A DNA stretch of 39,432 nt. Origin: a virus. A program made the translations under genes and the position numbers. The notes beneath the pieces are model-generated. The model worked only from the letters and a program-made list of their open reading frames with translations. It made no database searches and was not told the DNA's origin. Positions 12,541-21,514 of the stretch are shown piece by piece. Each line of letters starts with the position of its first letter. The stretch's first letter is position 1. The stretch covers positions 1 to 39,432 of the IMG/VR virus record IMGVR_UViG_3300033150_001288; one strand, 5' to 3'.

Positions 12541-13263
12541 ATGCTTGAATACCAATACTCAAGAATAAATCCGTTAAGATTTAGTAAAGATGAGATAGAA
12601 AAACGAAAAAACTGGCGTTGTGAACATCGTCATAATGGGATGAACCATCAATCTTGTTTCAACAAAGAACACGGTATCAAAGAAAGAGTGGCAGCATTTG
12701 ATATAGAAGCAGGAGCTTTGAATGCAGACTTTGATATTACTTTAGCCTGGTGTCTTAAAACCATAGGTAAAAATGAATACTGGTATGACCATATTATAAA
12801 AAAAGATTTAGAAGATGGGATTTATGATAATAGAATTATAGAGTCTCTTGTAGAAACTCTGTGGTCATACGATAGGATAGTAACTCATTATGGCAAAGCA
12901 CGTTGGTTCGATGTCCCATTTATTAGAGCACGTTATTTATGGCTTAAAGCACGAGGACTTTATAAAGGAGTAGATTTTCCTACCTATGGAATGTTATGGA
13001 TTTCTGATACTTACTCAATGAGTAAAAGGTCTTTGAAAATTTCATCTCGCCGTCAAAATAGTGTGGCAAATATAATTCAGGGAAAGGATATAAAGACAAA
13101 AATAGAAAAGGACTTTTGGATGGCAATTAAATATGGAAATTCTAAAGAAAGAAATAAAGCCATTAAGTATATTAAAGAGCATAATATAAAAGACTGTGAG
13201 CAATTAGAAGGTAACTATCTTATTTTATTACCATTTTGTAGAGAAGTAAGAACCAGCATTTAG
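12541..13263 (+). CDS. RNase H-fold 3'-5' exonuclease (DnaQ/YprB-like)
   Basis: After an N-terminal Cys/His cluster (RCEHRHNGMNHQSCF...H), the exonuclease fold begins with AFDIEAGAL (Asp 54, Glu 56). It continues with HYGKARWFDVPFIRARYL (Asp 124) and ends with YIKEHNIKDCEQL (Asp 218), the four acidic ligands of DEDD enzymes. The closest type is RNase_H_2/YprB. It has 240 aa and no polymerase domain. It may proofread for a host polymerase or degrade nucleic acid. GGAGAATATA gives a good start. Confidence 0.8.
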   Translation: MLEYQYSRINPLRFSKDEIEKRKNWRCEHRHNGMNHQSCFNKEHGIKERVAAFDIEAGALNADFDITLAWCLKTIGKNEYWYDHIIKKDLEDGIYDNRIIESLVETLWSYDRIVTHYGKARWFDVPFIRARYLWLKARGLYKGVDFPTYGMLWISDTYSMSKRSLKISSRRQNSVANIIQGKDIKTKIEKDFWMAIKYGNSKERNKAIKYIKEHNIKDCEQLEGNYLILLPFCREVRTSI

Positions 13264-13272
13264 GAGATTAAA

Positions 13273-14172
13273 ATGAATCCAAAAGTTCATCTTAGACTTC
13301 GTCCAGAACATCGTTTATGTTATGGTATATATTTTATTACAGACGATTTAGAAAGTACTCAAAAAAAGTATTTGGAAAATCCGCCTGTAATTTGGTATTT
13401 ACAATCAGATGGAAATCTTTCCGAAAAAGTAGATGATATAGCTCTTTTTAAAACTCTTCAAGAAGCACAAGACTTTTTAGATTCCTGGCTGCCAAAAAAA
13501 GAATGGTTGACTATTGATGAGATTAAATCAGCTAAAAATGAAAAAGAAGCTCTTGATTTATCTATTGAGCATTGGAAACAAATATGTATTGCAGATTATG
13601 AAGATTTGAAAAAGGCAAAGGAAAAAGATGAAGTAAGTATAATGAATTTGTATTGTGCTTTATGTCAATACCATAAAGCTACTGGTCGATGTGATGATTG
13701 TATCTTAAAAGATGATGGAGTTTGCTGTGAAGAATGGCGGAAAGTTGCACAAAGTGAGAATGGTTTATCAACAGACCAACAAAAACTTGAATTTAAGAAA
13801 GCGTGTGTTCAAATGTTAAATAGATTGATTACTGAAAGGAATAAAATGGTAACTTACAATATTGATGGTAAAGAATTTTCAGAAGAAACTATTAAAAAAG
13901 CATTAAAGAAATACTGTGATTTTAAGGAGAAAGTTGAAAAAAGAATATTAAGACACGGAGATTTTGGGTATTATGCAGGAGAAGTAAATGACCCTTGTAT
14001 TATTGAGAAAAGTGGAGATGCTTTATATATAACAGATGAGCATTCTCGCTGCCATTTTGAATTACCTCAACCTCGAATTGATACATTTAAGGTTGTAGGG
14101 AATATATTTGATATATTAAAAAAAGTAGCTGATGGTTATCGTATTGAAGTACTTAATCCTAATAAAAGATAA
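13273..14172 (+). CDS. Conserved phage protein with a Cys cluster (299 aa)
   Basis: The last gene of the plus arm. The N-terminal 65 residues are mixed alpha/beta. 'SAKNEKEALDLSIEHWKQI' precedes a cluster CALCQYHKATGRCDDC...CC in residues 128-153, a metal-binding knuckle that I have seen in phage proteins of similar plan ('CALC.. Y....C..CP'). The C-terminal 100 residues are strand-rich (YYAGEVNDPCIIEKSGDALY). It may combine two separate phage domains. No function is assigned. It is followed by the bidirectional terminator. Confidence 0.6.
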   Translation: MNPKVHLRLRPEHRLCYGIYFITDDLESTQKKYLENPPVIWYLQSDGNLSEKVDDIALFKTLQEAQDFLDSWLPKKEWLTIDEIKSAKNEKEALDLSIEHWKQICIADYEDLKKAKEKDEVSIMNLYCALCQYHKATGRCDDCILKDDGVCCEEWRKVAQSENGLSTDQQKLEFKKACVQMLNRLITERNKMVTYNIDGKEFSEETIKKALKKYCDFKEKVEKRILRHGDFGYYAGEVNDPCIIEKSGDALYITDEHSRCHFELPQPRIDTFKVVGNIFDILKKVADGYRIEVLNPNKR

Positions 14173-14179
14173 ATCACAG

Positions 14180-14198
14180 ACCTTTCCTTTCTCACTAA
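14180..14198. repeat. 19-bp exact repeat, copy at the arm boundary
   Basis: ACCTTTCCTTTCTCACTAA is identical to 29311-29329, where its complement is the ribosome-binding leader of the major capsid gene. Here it lies just outside the terminator stem and serves no visible gene. Confidence 0.8.
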
Positions 14199-14231
14199 AG
14201 CAGGGACGGTAGTCGTCCCTGCTTTTAGTTT
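14197..14231. terminator. Bidirectional rho-independent terminator between converging arms
   Basis: AAAGCAGGGACG at 14197-14208 pairs perfectly with CGTCCCTGCTTT at 14214-14225 around the loop GTAGT. T-runs follow on the plus side (TTTTAGTTTTTT), while on the minus side the complement of the A-tract is shorter. It ends the early arm (stop 14172) and, overlapping its stop, the minus-strand virion arm. Confidence 0.93.
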
Positions 14232-14389
14232 TTTAATATCATTAAAATTAAACTAATCAAAGCAGTTAAAGTTATACTCCAAGCGAGAATAGAATATCTA
14301 AAATGATGCTTCAGATGATTAGAAAATTGTTCTATTAGTCCATCTAATTTAACATTTATCTCTATAATTTTATCGTGGTCATCGTTCAT
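14225..14389 (-). CDS. XhlA-like small membrane protein, holin/lysis candidate (54 aa)
   Basis: This is the last gene of the virion arm, starting inside the end of the 1057-aa gene (11-nt overlap) with GAGGA upstream. The N-terminal half is charged and helical (DDHDKIIEINVKLDGLIEQF), then KHHFRYS, then one C-terminal transmembrane segment (ILAWSITLTALISLILMIL) ending KN. This matches the layout of haemolysin XhlA-type proteins found beside phage lysis genes. Its stop is overprinted by the terminator stem. No endolysin is adjacent. Confidence 0.65.
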   Translation of the reverse strand: MNDDHDKIIEINVKLDGLIEQFSNHLKHHFRYSILAWSITLTALISLILMILKN

Positions 14390-17300
14390 ATAAATCCTCA
14401 TAATTTGCAGAAGTAATTAAATCCATCCTTGCTTTAGTTTTAACTTCCTCAATAACTTCATTTAACATTTCTCTGCGAGCATCCTCTGGAAAATTCTTAT
14501 ATTCAGGATTTGTAATTACAATAGTAAGATATTTTGTTAATAATAATTTTATATCCTCTTGGTATTTTTTATATCTTTTATCATTAAGATACCAATTGGT
14601 CTGCAATCTTCTTGATATTCCACCAATATCAATAGTTAAATCTCTCAATTCTTTACTAATATAACTTGGAAAACTTCTTCTGATTTTTCTCCCTGCTTCT
14701 CTTTCCTCCTCTATAATTTTATCCATAAAATCCCAATCTTCTCTTTCTTTTCTTATTTGGATTTCTTTTATAGTAATTTCAGGATGATATTCTCTCAAAA
14801 GTTTTTGAGCAGCAGGGCCAATATCATCCCAATTTCTTCCACCAAAGTATTGTTTAGATAAATTATCTTTTAACCTTCTCAGTTCTCCTCCAAGGCTTAC
14901 AGGATAAGTTTGTACACCTATTCCGTGCCAGGCTAAAGGAGCAATAACAGTAGCAGTACTTAAACCTTGATAATTAGCAGCCTCAATCACATCCTGAAAA
15001 AATAAAGGAGTAAGTCGATTGTAAAATTGCTTTGCAACAGGGCCTGGTTCAAGTCTTAATTTTTCTCCTCTGTATGTTTCACCTCTCCACAAATCAATAG
15101 CTAAACCGGCGTGAGGAGATAATTTACTTTGAATAAATCTTGTGAGAATATCTTTTCTATCTTGAGTATAAAGTCTTTTGTCTGCTGTTCCTTTTTTCTT
15201 TCCTAAAATTATCTGAGCTGTGGTTCTTAAATACTGTTGGTAACCCCCAGTAATATCAATTCGAGTATTTCCGTGTCTAATTTTTAGAAAATCAGTAGAA
15301 AGTGGATTCCATTCTACCTCCACTTCCGGATGTTTATCAATCAGAAATAAAGTTGCAAGAGTAATACCTAAAAAATTAACTAAAGTACCTGCTAACATTT
15401 TTCTTGCAGGAGAGTATTTCCCTGCTTTTATTTCTGCTTTGGATGGAATTAAATCAGTAATAGACCGTATTATTGCTGCCTGGTATCTTGGAGCAAAAAA
15501 AGCAAGACCGAAATTTTGAAATTTTTGCAGTGCTTTCGGAAGTTTTCCTCTACCAGTCAAATCATTAGCAATAGTTGCTAAATCTCGCTGTTGTTGAGCA
15601 GTCATTGCACTTCCTTCTGCCATCTGTCTCATTTTGAAATACCAACCAAATCTTAATTCATTTAATGCTCCAACATATCCTCTACCCGAAGCTCTAACTC
15701 CGAGTAATTTTTGAATAATTCTCGAAGCAAACATCTCTTCCCGATTATTCAAACTATCCAAAGATGTTTCCTCTACTCCGTTTTTTATAGCTTCAGCATA
15801 CAAAGGATGGGTTTTTCTCCTAAGTTCTGCAAATTTATAATACTTTTCACTCGCAAACATTCGATAAGCACGCCCAAGAGATTTAAAATAAAGTTTAGGA
15901 TTTTTAAATAAAATCTTTAACCCTTGTCGAGTAAAAGATAAATCATAAGAAGTAAGTAGAGTCCAGGGAGCATAAGATAAATCTCGAAAGGTGTCTATTG
16001 CTTTTCTGAATTTACCTCTATCAAAATTATATAATGTTCTAAAACTTTCATCAGATAGAATACCAGCTTTATTCATTGCTGCTAATTCGTGTCTGGCAGG
16101 AATAAGACTTCTTGTAATTTCCTCTCCCTCAATTGGTATTTTTTCTTTCCCAAAAAGTAATTTATTGAGTCCTTCCTCTGCAGCTAATATCTCACCATCT
16201 GTAAGAACAGAAGAGCAAGTCATTGTATCATAAAGTAAATCTATATCATCAGAAGTAAAATAACTTTCAATAGGAGCAAGTTCTTTTTTCAATTCTCCTT
16301 TCATTGCTTGTTTTGCAATAGCTACTCTCTGTCGAGGATTTGTTACAGATTGAAGTATCTTTCTAAATTCTCCAAATCTTTTTCCTCTCTCTTTTGAAAT
16401 TTCTTCTTTTTCCAATGGACGTATTGTTTCAAGTTGTTTAACAACAGCATCCATTTTATCTTTAAGTTTTTCTATTGGTATTTGTTCTTCTGGAATTAAA
16501 AGCTCTTTTTTTATACCCTCAATAGGTCTTATATTCTCTAATTCTCTTAATATAGAAGTTTTTTCTACTTCATTGAGATTGCTCTCTTTTACTGCTTTAA
16601 CCGTATTTTGAACTTCTGTTTCTGTTGGTGCTGCTGCATAAGGAGTAGTACCTATTACAGCTCCACCTGCTCCCAAAACAGCTCCAGCAAATCCCCCACC
16701 TAAAGCAGCTTCTCCCATTCTGTTACCGATATTTAGATAATCAATTTCTCCTGTTTCTGTTCTGGGAATATCGTCTCTTAAAATATAAGGAACGGATATG
16801 CTTACTCCCTCTTGAGCAAATTCTTCTGCTGCTTCCTGGATGGAAAGTTTAAGAACATCTGCTCCAAAGTTTCTTATTTCTCCACCAGCAGCTTTCCAGG
16901 CTTTACTTCTTGCTAATCTAATAAAATTCTGTAATGTATGTTTTCCAGCAGAGTGGAATTTCAATATCTTACCAATCTGTGCAGCCTCTATTGCTGCATT
17001 TATTGTTCCTACAATAAGCCTTTCTGCATTAGCTTCCCTATCAGTTGCTCCTTTTTTTATTGCTTCATCATAAGCTTGGTCTCCCATTACACTAAAACCA
17101 GTTAAACCAGAACCTATCGCTGCTCCTGCTCCTGTTCCTATAGCCGCCCCAAGTCCGGCAGCACCAGCATAACCTCCTGCCAGAGCTGCTCCCATATATG
17201 GAAGGGTTTCTCCTAATACTCTGCCAGCCCAAGCAGTTGCTCCTTGATGAGTAACAGGAAATTTCTCTGCTGCTCTTTTAATTTTCTCTTTAGCTTCTAA

Positions 17301-17552
17301 AAGAACCTCCTGTGCTCCCATCGGTTTGTCAAAAAAAGCCAATGTCCCAACTATTCCAGCACCGACATTAAGAAAACCTCTTACAATTCCTTTACCAAAT
17401 TCTTCTGCAAGAATACGGATTTTTCCTTCTTCTGCTGGTATTTCTGGAACAGGTTGAAATCCTGCATCTATATTTTCAGCCTGCCATCTTTGGAAACTTC
17501 CTTCAGGAGAAAAAAGCTGTCTATTTTGTTCTTGCCAATCTTGATAACTCAT
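14379..17552 (-). CDS. Large internal/ejection virion protein (1057 aa)
   Basis: The N-terminus begins SYQDWQEQNRQLF. Two Gly/Ala-rich hydrophobic zones follow (about 115-150, GGYAGAAGLGAAIGTG; and about 280-305, GGGFAGAVLGAGG), typical of glycine-zipper segments that insert into membranes. The middle is long and helical. The C-terminal part has a hydrophobic helix (LVNFLGITLATLFLI) then 'WNPLSTDFLKIRHGNTRIDITGGYQQYLR' in pieces, a block I associate with large polyvalent and ejection proteins of podoviruses. It should travel in the head and help DNA cross the envelope. No lytic or protease motif was seen. Confidence 0.7.
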   Translation of the reverse strand: MSYQDWQEQNRQLFSPEGSFQRWQAENIDAGFQPVPEIPAEEGKIRILAEEFGKGIVRGFLNVGAGIVGTLAFFDKPMGAQEVLLEAKEKIKRAAEKFPVTHQGATAWAGRVLGETLPYMGAALAGGYAGAAGLGAAIGTGAGAAIGSGLTGFSVMGDQAYDEAIKKGATDREANAERLIVGTINAAIEAAQIGKILKFHSAGKHTLQNFIRLARSKAWKAAGGEIRNFGADVLKLSIQEAAEEFAQEGVSISVPYILRDDIPRTETGEIDYLNIGNRMGEAALGGGFAGAVLGAGGAVIGTTPYAAAPTETEVQNTVKAVKESNLNEVEKTSILRELENIRPIEGIKKELLIPEEQIPIEKLKDKMDAVVKQLETIRPLEKEEISKERGKRFGEFRKILQSVTNPRQRVAIAKQAMKGELKKELAPIESYFTSDDIDLLYDTMTCSSVLTDGEILAAEEGLNKLLFGKEKIPIEGEEITRSLIPARHELAAMNKAGILSDESFRTLYNFDRGKFRKAIDTFRDLSYAPWTLLTSYDLSFTRQGLKILFKNPKLYFKSLGRAYRMFASEKYYKFAELRRKTHPLYAEAIKNGVEETSLDSLNNREEMFASRIIQKLLGVRASGRGYVGALNELRFGWYFKMRQMAEGSAMTAQQQRDLATIANDLTGRGKLPKALQKFQNFGLAFFAPRYQAAIIRSITDLIPSKAEIKAGKYSPARKMLAGTLVNFLGITLATLFLIDKHPEVEVEWNPLSTDFLKIRHGNTRIDITGGYQQYLRTTAQIILGKKKGTADKRLYTQDRKDILTRFIQSKLSPHAGLAIDLWRGETYRGEKLRLEPGPVAKQFYNRLTPLFFQDVIEAANYQGLSTATVIAPLAWHGIGVQTYPVSLGGELRRLKDNLSKQYFGGRNWDDIGPAAQKLLREYHPEITIKEIQIRKEREDWDFMDKIIEEEREAGRKIRRSFPSYISKELRDLTIDIGGISRRLQTNWYLNDKRYKKYQEDIKLLLTKYLTIVITNPEYKNFPEDARREMLNEVIEEVKTKARMDLITSANYEDLYER

Positions 17553-17567
17553 TTATATTTTCCTAAT

Positions 17568-18149
17568 TTACTGCCAATAACCAAGAGTTTTCCCAAGTTC
17601 ATAAGCCTCTTTTGTTCCTTGTGCCCTTAATTCTTGTGGAGTTGCTTGTTTTGGAGTTTGTTGTAATAATAAATCAAGAGGACTTCTTTTCTGAAATAAT
17701 TCAGGGAATAATAATCTATCAGAAATATCAACTTCCGAAAAATCAAGAACCGTTTTTAATGTAAGTTTTTCTGCTTGGTCTGCTGTAATAATTCCACTTT
17801 CTTCTGCTTCTTTTATTTTATTTAAAGCTGTTTCTAACTTTCTTCTTTCTTCTATTCTCTTTCGTTCTTGTTCTTCAAAATCAATCCTTGATGCTAATTC
17901 CATTTTCTCAAGTGCCCACAATTTTGCACGTTTCTCTCTTTCAAATTCCAGATTAGCATTAAATTTAGCTCTTTCTAAATCTAAATCATATTGGAATTTT
18001 TCCAGCTCTTTTTGAGCCTGAAAAGCTCTTAACTCCTGTGCTTCTGCTCTGGCAATTTTTTCTTCTTCTCTTAATCGAGCGGCTTGACCAGCTAAATAAG
18101 CAGCTTCACCATATAATTTTGCCATTGGTTGTCGAATTTCGATTGCCAT
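17568..18149 (-). CDS. Coiled-coil internal virion protein (193 aa)
   Basis: Start set at the ATG giving MAIEIRQPMAKLYGE (18149), behind GGAGAAG; a longer version reaches into the upstream gene. Residues 15-125 are a continuous charged helix (AARLREEEKIARAEAQEL...), followed by LLLQQTPKQATPQELRAQG. Position next to the 1057-aa protein suggests the inner core or ejectosome. The overall length and Ala/Glu content fit that class. Confidence 0.65.
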   Translation of the reverse strand: MAIEIRQPMAKLYGEAAYLAGQAARLREEEKIARAEAQELRAFQAQKELEKFQYDLDLERAKFNANLEFEREKRAKLWALEKMELASRIDFEEQERKRIEERRKLETALNKIKEAEESGIITADQAEKLTLKTVLDFSEVDISDRLLFPELFQKRSPLDLLLQQTPKQATPQELRAQGTKEAYELGKTLGYWQ

Positions 18150-18150
18150 T

Positions 18151-18399
18151 TTACTTCTCCGATACAATTATAGTATCATCATATTGTATGATATTTTGTT
18201 CATTTTTAATCATTTGTAGACCTCGATGGATGTCTCTAATAATAACTCTGCGTATTTTCTCTTTTACCCATTGTTGGTTTGTATATTTCGGCGTTTTGTC
18301 TTTATTTAGTTCTTCGTTAGGATAAAGTTTAAGAAATCCTTCAAGCGCCTTATTTACTTTTTCACTTGGTATTTTAAAAGTCAAGGTATAGTCTGCCAT
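18151..18399 (-). CDS. Small conserved phage protein beside the tail fibre (82 aa)
   Basis: The product has a beta-strand N-terminus (YTLTFKIPSEKVNKALEGFL) and 'YTNQQWVKEKIRRVIIRDIHRG', a layout seen in short phage proteins near tail fibre or minor tail genes ('F.IP.EK...AL.GF...YP.......YT..QW..E'). No function is known to me. It lies 13 nt after the fibre and ends one base before the next start. Confidence 0.6.
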   Translation of the reverse strand: MADYTLTFKIPSEKVNKALEGFLKLYPNEELNKDKTPKYTNQQWVKEKIRRVIIRDIHRGLQMIKNEQNIIQYDDTIIVSEK

Positions 18400-18412
18400 T
18401 GTTTAATGCCTT

Positions 18413-20557
18413 TTAAGTTACTGGTTTTCCTAATTTATTAACGGTAAAATGCAGGTGAAGCACGATTAGTCGGGCATCTCCAACGAAGTCATCATTGACG
18501 GCATCTCTGAATACTCTTAATCCAATTACATCACCAATAGCGATACCGGATAGTCCTGTCTCAAAAGCTGTTCTTACCATATTTCCTTGTCCTGTATTAT
18601 GATTTCCAGCTGAAAGTTGGGTTGTAGTAGTAGTTGCACCATCTACGGCCTCTCCTGGCTCAATACTGATATATTCTACTCCCCATTTTACTTTTTTTGT
18701 ATCGTCAGCCTGATTGGTATCAAACATCCAATCTATTTCTATTTCAATATCTACTGTAGTATCCATTTTAAACGGAGAAACCTCAACGTAATAAGCCTGC
18801 TCATTTGTCGAATCATCAAAGTCAACAGTAGGTATAATTCCTTCCATTGTCTCTCCTGGTGGACTGCCACCTACAACTTTTTTGAATAGCTGTGCTGGTA
18901 TTCTAAGGTGGCTTTCTACTCTCGCCGTACCATATAAAGTAAGCTTACCATCAGTATCAAACTTGACATAATCGGTAGTACCACCATCACCGAAAGTAGC
19001 ATCCCCCGTAACATCCAGAGTACGAACAGGGTCAGTGGTCGAGCCTATTCTTACATTACCAGCGTGAATAGACTGTCCGCCTGCCGAATATATTGCATAA
19101 TCCGTATGGTTATCACCGAATCCGGTTGGAGTTCCTGTTAGGAATAAACGATAGGTTTTTACAGTCGGGTCGTAAGTTGTCCAATCGCCTGCTGCGTTCG
19201 GAGTATAAAAATAACCACAATAAAACTGATAAGTACCACCAGCAGTACCATAAACCGTATTCTGATAATCTTGTGCCCTGAAATCTCCTCCATAAGTACC
19301 AGCAAGTCCCGTTTGGTCTTTCATCCGGTAGTTTATGCCCTGAAATCTCGCACCGTAGGCACGAGGATTATCTTGAGAAGCATCTTGACGACCAAGAGCT
19401 TGACAATAGACGCCGTAACAGCTTTGGCTTGTACCACTATAATTTACACTAAGATTTGCCGCCCGTGTTATCGTATTGCCGGAGCTATAAACATTAAGAT
19501 TTTTTGTAGAATCAAGTGTTGTTCCTACCGCTACTGTCCCGTCAACAACTAAAGTACTGTCGGTATCTAAAGCACCTCCGAAATGACCTGCTCCTGTGGC
19601 CGTTAAAGGGCCGGTTATACTAACCGAGCCTGAGCCAGGGTCAAGAACAAAATCAGTACCATCGTGATAGATTTCGTTATCCTGCCCTTCACCGAAAATT
19701 ATTTTCTGGTTATCTCCATCCAAAGCCCAGTTAGCACCGGAGGCGTCCCAGATGGCATAATCAACGTGATTGCCTTTCAGATATAAAATATAGACCGAGC
19801 CGGATACTTTATCATAAACATCCGAAGCCTCCAACTCACAGGCATATAAATTACCACTAATTCCAGAATGAGACGAGCCAACACCAACCCTCTGATAAAA
19901 TCCGTGAGCATCGTCTTCTAACAAGCCAGTAGTAAAGTTTATAACATTATGTTGACAATAAATATCATCTTCTATCGTTCCGCCGCTCTGCTGGGCACTA
20001 AAATAAAAGAGATATGACTCTCCTGTTAAAGTTCCCTGCTGAAAATCTACTGCAACATTTAAAGCATATAAGTTACTTAAATTAGCGTTATTATTATGAA
20101 CTAAACTTAACTCTATCCCTGTAAATCCACCGCCCGTCCCTGACGTTTTGGTATAATCAAGAGTTAAACCTGTAAAAGTAGTATCTGAGGTTATCGTAGA
20201 ATTAGTACAGGATAAAGTTCCTTTAGCATCTCCACTACTTAATATAGATAATCCCGCAAAGGTAGGAGTAGCAGCAGTATGAATATCTTGAGGCGTAGAA
20301 AGGGTAATCGTCCCATCCCCATTATCAGCAACAAGAACCTGATTTGATGTTTCAGTTACCCAGGAAGCTAAATCAGTTGATGTTAAAAGATTGTTTGTAT
20401 CTGATGATAATAATCTTGATGCAGTTAGTCCAGTTAAAGATAAATTAGCAAACGTAGGTTCAGCGTCTGGCCCTATTCTCAAACTTGAAGATAGGAGCTG
20501 AAAATTACGTCTTACTGCATTCCAATCTTCATTTTTGACTAATGGTAATAAACTCAT
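18413..20557 (-). CDS. Tail fibre / receptor-binding protein (714 aa)
   Basis: The N-terminus (LPLVKNEDWNAVRRNFQLLSSSL) is the attachment region. Next come repeated 'TPTFAGLSI' and 'GPDAEPTFANLSLTGLTA' units typical of phage fibres, then a Gly/Ser/Thr-rich strand region with 'NEIYHDGTDFVLDPGSGSV' and 'NVRIGSTTDPVRTLDVTGDATFGDGG'. The last 150 residues form a separate beta domain (QAYYVEVSPFKMDTTVDIEIEID...) likely to bind the host. The middle of the gene looks clearly richer in G+C than its neighbours. No intramolecular chaperone motif was seen. Confidence 0.8.
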   Translation of the reverse strand: MSLLPLVKNEDWNAVRRNFQLLSSSLRIGPDAEPTFANLSLTGLTASRLLSSDTNNLLTSTDLASWVTETSNQVLVADNGDGTITLSTPQDIHTAATPTFAGLSILSSGDAKGTLSCTNSTITSDTTFTGLTLDYTKTSGTGGGFTGIELSLVHNNNANLSNLYALNVAVDFQQGTLTGESYLFYFSAQQSGGTIEDDIYCQHNVINFTTGLLEDDAHGFYQRVGVGSSHSGISGNLYACELEASDVYDKVSGSVYILYLKGNHVDYAIWDASGANWALDGDNQKIIFGEGQDNEIYHDGTDFVLDPGSGSVSITGPLTATGAGHFGGALDTDSTLVVDGTVAVGTTLDSTKNLNVYSSGNTITRAANLSVNYSGTSQSCYGVYCQALGRQDASQDNPRAYGARFQGINYRMKDQTGLAGTYGGDFRAQDYQNTVYGTAGGTYQFYCGYFYTPNAAGDWTTYDPTVKTYRLFLTGTPTGFGDNHTDYAIYSAGGQSIHAGNVRIGSTTDPVRTLDVTGDATFGDGGTTDYVKFDTDGKLTLYGTARVESHLRIPAQLFKKVVGGSPPGETMEGIIPTVDFDDSTNEQAYYVEVSPFKMDTTVDIEIEIDWMFDTNQADDTKKVKWGVEYISIEPGEAVDGATTTTTQLSAGNHNTGQGNMVRTAFETGLSGIAIGDVIGLRVFRDAVNDDFVGDARLIVLHLHFTVNKLGKPVT

Positions 20558-21514
20558 TTAATATCCTAATCTTGTTCTACCATAAGCTCCTGTTGATGTT
20601 GCTGGAGAAGATGATGCTTGCGACCTTCCCGCCTCAATATATCGAACATATTCAGGATGTTTTTTCTTAAATTCTTCAATATATTTAAGATATGCTTTTT
20701 TTGTTCGTGGGTCAGAAGCACCCTTACCATAAAGTTTAAATCCTTGTAATCCAGGGCCTCTTATCCAATCAGAATAACTTAAAGGTTTAGCACCAGTATA
20801 TCCTGTTGCAGTTTCTTTACTCTCAAAATCAATATCCATACGAGGGGTTTCAGGTTCTGCTTCTCCATAACGTCCAACAGTTACTCCCCGTGGAGCAGCA
20901 CCTTGCGGGACAGCACCTTGTGGAACAGCGCCTATACCGCCTGATATTCCACCATATCCTCGTTGTTCCCAAGGTTGTTCTCCAAGAGACCAGCCGCCTC
21001 CCATAAAACCAGCTTCCCAGGGAGATGGGGTTTGTTCTACTATTCTTGTGGTTGTTCTACCACCAGCTATTCTACCCCCATAACCAGCAGCTTGTCCCAT
21101 AGCAGAAGCAGCTTGCATAAATGGCATATAATCAGGATAAGGTTCTTGTATCCTCTCAAGAAACCCTGCTTTTCCCATTTGAGCTTGAGTAAGTCTTTCC
21201 ATTCTTATATCTTCTAACTTCTGGCGGGCAGGCATACCAATTTCCTCTTCCCATTTTTTAGGCAATCCAGCAGCTAAAGTAGTACCATAAAGTCCTGAAC
21301 TTACCAATTGCTGCATAGCAGCAGCAACATCTCTTGTTTTACCTCTTGCAATTTGAGCTTCCATTCCTGCGCCATAAGCACCGCCAGGACGAAACCTGCC
21401 AATTATTTCATCAAAAATAGCTTCTACTTTCTGTTGTCTTGCAATGTTAGCTGCTCTTGCAGCAGCTTCTCTCTCTTCTACCTTACTTAATAAAGATTCT
21501 AAAATATTTGCCAT
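20558..21514 (-). CDS. Gly/Ala-rich virion protein (318 aa)
   Basis: Residues 5-60 form a charged helix (LLSKVEEREAAARAANIAR), followed by GRFRPGGAYGAGMEAQIARG and a long Gly/Ala/Pro-rich section with three PQGA-type repeats (VPQGAVPQGAAPRG). The C-terminus is basic and aromatic (YLKYIEEFKKKHPEYVRYIE). It lies between nozzle and fibre, so a minor tail or internal protein is likely. No family is recognised. Confidence 0.55.
   Translation of the reverse strand: MANILESLLSKVEEREAAARAANIARQQKVEAIFDEIIGRFRPGGAYGAGMEAQIARGKTRDVAAAMQQLVSSGLYGTTLAAGLPKKWEEEIGMPARQKLEDIRMERLTQAQMGKAGFLERIQEPYPDYMPFMQAASAMGQAAGYGGRIAGGRTTTRIVEQTPSPWEAGFMGGGWSLGEQPWEQRGYGGISGGIGAVPQGAVPQGAAPRGVTVGRYGEAEPETPRMDIDFESKETATGYTGAKPLSYSDWIRGPGLQGFKLYGKGASDPRTKKAYLKYIEEFKKKHPEYVRYIEAGRSQASSSPATSTGAYGRTRLGY

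Noticed and set aside
14379-17552. Plus-strand ORFs inside the 1057-aa gene, for example near 15711 and 16840
   Set aside because: They lack ribosome sites and run against a long, well-supported minus-strand gene.
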